Position numbers and translations under genes: made by a program. From Chitinophaga pinensis (GTDB lineage Bacteria; Bacteroidota; Bacteroidia; UBA4408), in contig CAMBZU010000021.1 of the NCBI GenBank assembly GCA_945872355.1, forward strand, positions 1 to 44,512: 44,512 bases of DNA, in the 5' to 3' direction. Below are positions 43,337-44,512 of this stretch, piece after piece; the first letter of the stretch is position 1; each line of letters begins with the position of its first letter. The notes under the pieces are model-generated. The model was not told the origin of the DNA. It did not search any database and saw only the letters and a list, made by a program, of their open reading frames with translations.

Positions 43337-43875
43337 TCTATTTTAAACACATCACAATCATTTTGATCATCTTTTTGAATGATATGACTTACTGTATAGT
43401 CGGTCAATTCGAAGCGCTGACAGAGACCTTTCAACAGTCCGATAACCATTGGTGAAAATCCTGCGCGTTTTGAACGATATTCTAATTCAATTGAATACGC
43501 TGTTTCATTACGTGTAGAAAACTGAGGAGGCACTAAATTAGGCATAATGCTGTTAACCCTTTGATGCAACATATCCAAATTATTTAGGAATTCTGTGAGG
43601 TTATCACCCGAAAGGTTCATCATATCACCATATCCTTCGTTTGCTGTATATAAAATCCAATATTCTCCAAAAGCCTCCATAACATAAGATGCATCAGCAC
43701 CAAGCACTTTTGAGGCGTTTTTTACCAAGCTGTAGGTTAGTTCATCGGGGTATGGTTGTAATCCAATAAAAAAGTCGTCTTCAAAGTTTGATAATTTTTT
43801 TATTTCCAACCATTTATCTTCACCAAACTTGGTACAAACTAAATCTTGAATTGCTTTATTAACTAGACCGTACAT
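43327..43875 (-). CDS. H-NOX (haem NO/oxygen-binding) sensor protein
   Basis: 182 residues, the full length of a stand-alone bacterial H-NOX. Starts MYGLVNKAIQDLVCTKFGEDKW, as typical for the family. Proximal haem ligand His104 (LDMLHQRVNS), Pro116, and the haem-propionate motif Tyr133-x-Ser135-x-Arg137 (YRSKR) are all present. The segment right after the motif (AGFSPMVIGLLKG) has no tyrosine at the distal-pocket position used by O2-binding H-NOX, so it is predicted to sense NO. In known systems such proteins control a co-encoded histidine kinase or diguanylate cyclase. The gene starts 1 nt after the SpoIIE-type gene and overlaps the kinase gene by 10 nt. Confidence 0.95.
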   Translation of the reverse strand: MYGLVNKAIQDLVCTKFGEDKWLEIKKLSNFEDDFFIGLQPYPDELTYSLVKNASKVLGADASYVMEAFGEYWILYTANEGYGDMMNLSGDNLTEFLNNLDMLHQRVNSIMPNLVPPQFSTRNETAYSIELEYRSKRAGFSPMVIGLLKGLCQRFELTDYTVSHIIQKDDQNDCDVFKIEWK

Positions 43876-43876
43876 A

Positions 43877-44512
43877 TTAATTTTCTTTATTGATTTTTTT
43901 TAAATGATTATTATTTAATTCAAATGGATTTAATCCAATCAGCAAGATGTCATCAGTTTGAATTTGTGCGCCTTGCCATTTTCGAAGGAACAATTCTAGT
44001 TCAAGTTCTCGTGCTTCAGCCCTCATGTCTTTTGCTGAGTCTAAGAAATCTAAAAGTCTTTTTTTCATTAGTTTTTTTCCGTTTACGCCACCAAATTGAT
44101 CTGTAATTCCATCAGAGAAAAAGTAAAAAATATCCTTTTCATTGTATGGAATTGTAAATACCGGAATATCTTTTTCAACATCAATAACATCACCAATACT
44201 TTTTCCACGAATACTATAATAATGATGCTTTTGAGTTAAGGAGTCGTAATGAATAAACGGACGTTTAACCCCTGCAATTTCTATAATTAAAGCTTCAGGA
44301 TCCACCTTAAAAAGAATGAGGTCAAGACCATCATGAATGGTATTTTCACCTTCTCTACGCGCTAAACTTTCAATTACTTTCTTATTAATTTTATTGATAA
44401 TAAGGCGTAAATCGGAGTATTTTCTTGTTTGATTGTTTACAATTTCATGGCAAAGCACCGAGAGCAAAGCTGCAGGAATACCGTGTCCTGTGCAATCGCC
44501 AATTCCGCCATA
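43877..44512 (-). CDS. SpoIIE-type PP2C serine/threonine phosphatase (5' end outside window)
   Basis: 212 C-terminal residues; the frame is open to the right edge. The first visible residues are YGGIGDCTGHGIPAALLSVLCH, the conserved metal-binding motif GDCTGHGVPGA of SpoIIE/RsbU phosphatases. Later ILFKVDPEALIIEIAGVKRPFIHY, FYFFSDGITDQFGG (the second metal-binding Asp motif) and IQTDDILLIGLNPFE complete the PP2C core. Such enzymes dephosphorylate anti-anti-sigma proteins in partner-switching systems. The missing N-terminus may hold sensor domains. The stop lies 1 nt before the H-NOX start, so the two are co-transcribed. Confidence 0.93.
   Translation of the reverse strand, partial: YGGIGDCTGHGIPAALLSVLCHEIVNNQTRKYSDLRLIINKINKKVIESLARREGENTIHDGLDLILFKVDPEALIIEIAGVKRPFIHYDSLTQKHHYYSIRGKSIGDVIDVEKDIPVFTIPYNEKDIFYFFSDGITDQFGGVNGKKLMKKRLLDFLDSAKDMRAEARELELELFLRKWQGAQIQTDDILLIGLNPFELNNNHLKKINKEN

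Noticed and set aside
1-44512. CRISPR array, tRNA or rRNA genes, integrases or full insertion sequences
   Set aside because: No regularly spaced direct repeats outside coding arrays, no cloverleaf-type or rRNA-like sequence, and no transposase or integrase motifs were found by reading.

Overview
The window looks like a chromosomal segment of a member of Bacteroidota. It is AT-rich and has no obvious Shine-Dalgarno sequences. Several upstream regions carry the Bacteroidota-type -7 element TAnnTTTG. Four secreted proteins end in type IX secretion (T9SS) type A sorting domains, and there is a PorV/PorQ-family outer-membrane protein, a DUF4175 protein and Bacteroidota-style YbeY and DciA-like proteins. 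I found no rRNA, tRNA, CRISPR array, phage or complete IS element. Names come from reading motifs; no database search was possible.

Layout. 1-2122 (minus): a UvrD/PcrA helicase cut by the left edge. 2367-4434 (plus): an unrecognised protein coupled to a Wzx/MATE-type membrane protein. 4446-5609 (minus): a lipoprotein with one CxxCH haem-c motif. 5734-10467 (plus): an RCC1-repeat T9SS protein, a GT87-like membrane glycosyltransferase and an acyl-CoA carboxylase beta subunit, followed by a decayed gene tail. 10628-12901 (minus): a GT4 glycosyltransferase and a SAM methyltransferase. 12983-14324 (plus): a DciA-like DUF721 protein and an NmrA-type oxidoreductase. 14636-17323 (minus): a RecD2/Dda-like helicase and an anchored coiled-coil protein. 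17432-19288 (plus): ComF and GTP cyclohydrolase I. 19272-20363 (minus): an unknown protein. 20576-21649 (plus): PorV/PorQ-family protein. 21694-26943 (minus): a small T9SS protein, then an operon of DUF4175 protein, RsbW-like ATPase and YbeY.

27134-38379 (minus) holds two paralogous T9SS surface proteins of 1182 and 2403 residues. They share an end-to-end similar C-terminal part of about 770 residues; the larger one has extra tandem Ig-like and jelly-roll modules. 38670-44512 (minus) is a signalling region read in the order SpoIIE-type phosphatase (cut by the right edge), H-NOX haem sensor, multi-domain histidine kinase, two stand-alone receiver proteins, and a small exported protein made of six 18-residue repeats. 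The phosphatase, H-NOX and kinase genes abut or overlap, which suggests one nitric-oxide-responsive unit joining a two-component output to a serine/threonine phosphatase output.

The gaps contain a dispersed non-coding repeat. There are two 126-bp copies with terminal inverted repeats (18356-18481, 30979-31104), a shortened relative (14487-14539) and a diverged relative (about 38519-38585). A separate cluster of three adjacent perfect hairpins lies at 40201-40290. Three clear intrinsic terminators follow minus-strand genes.
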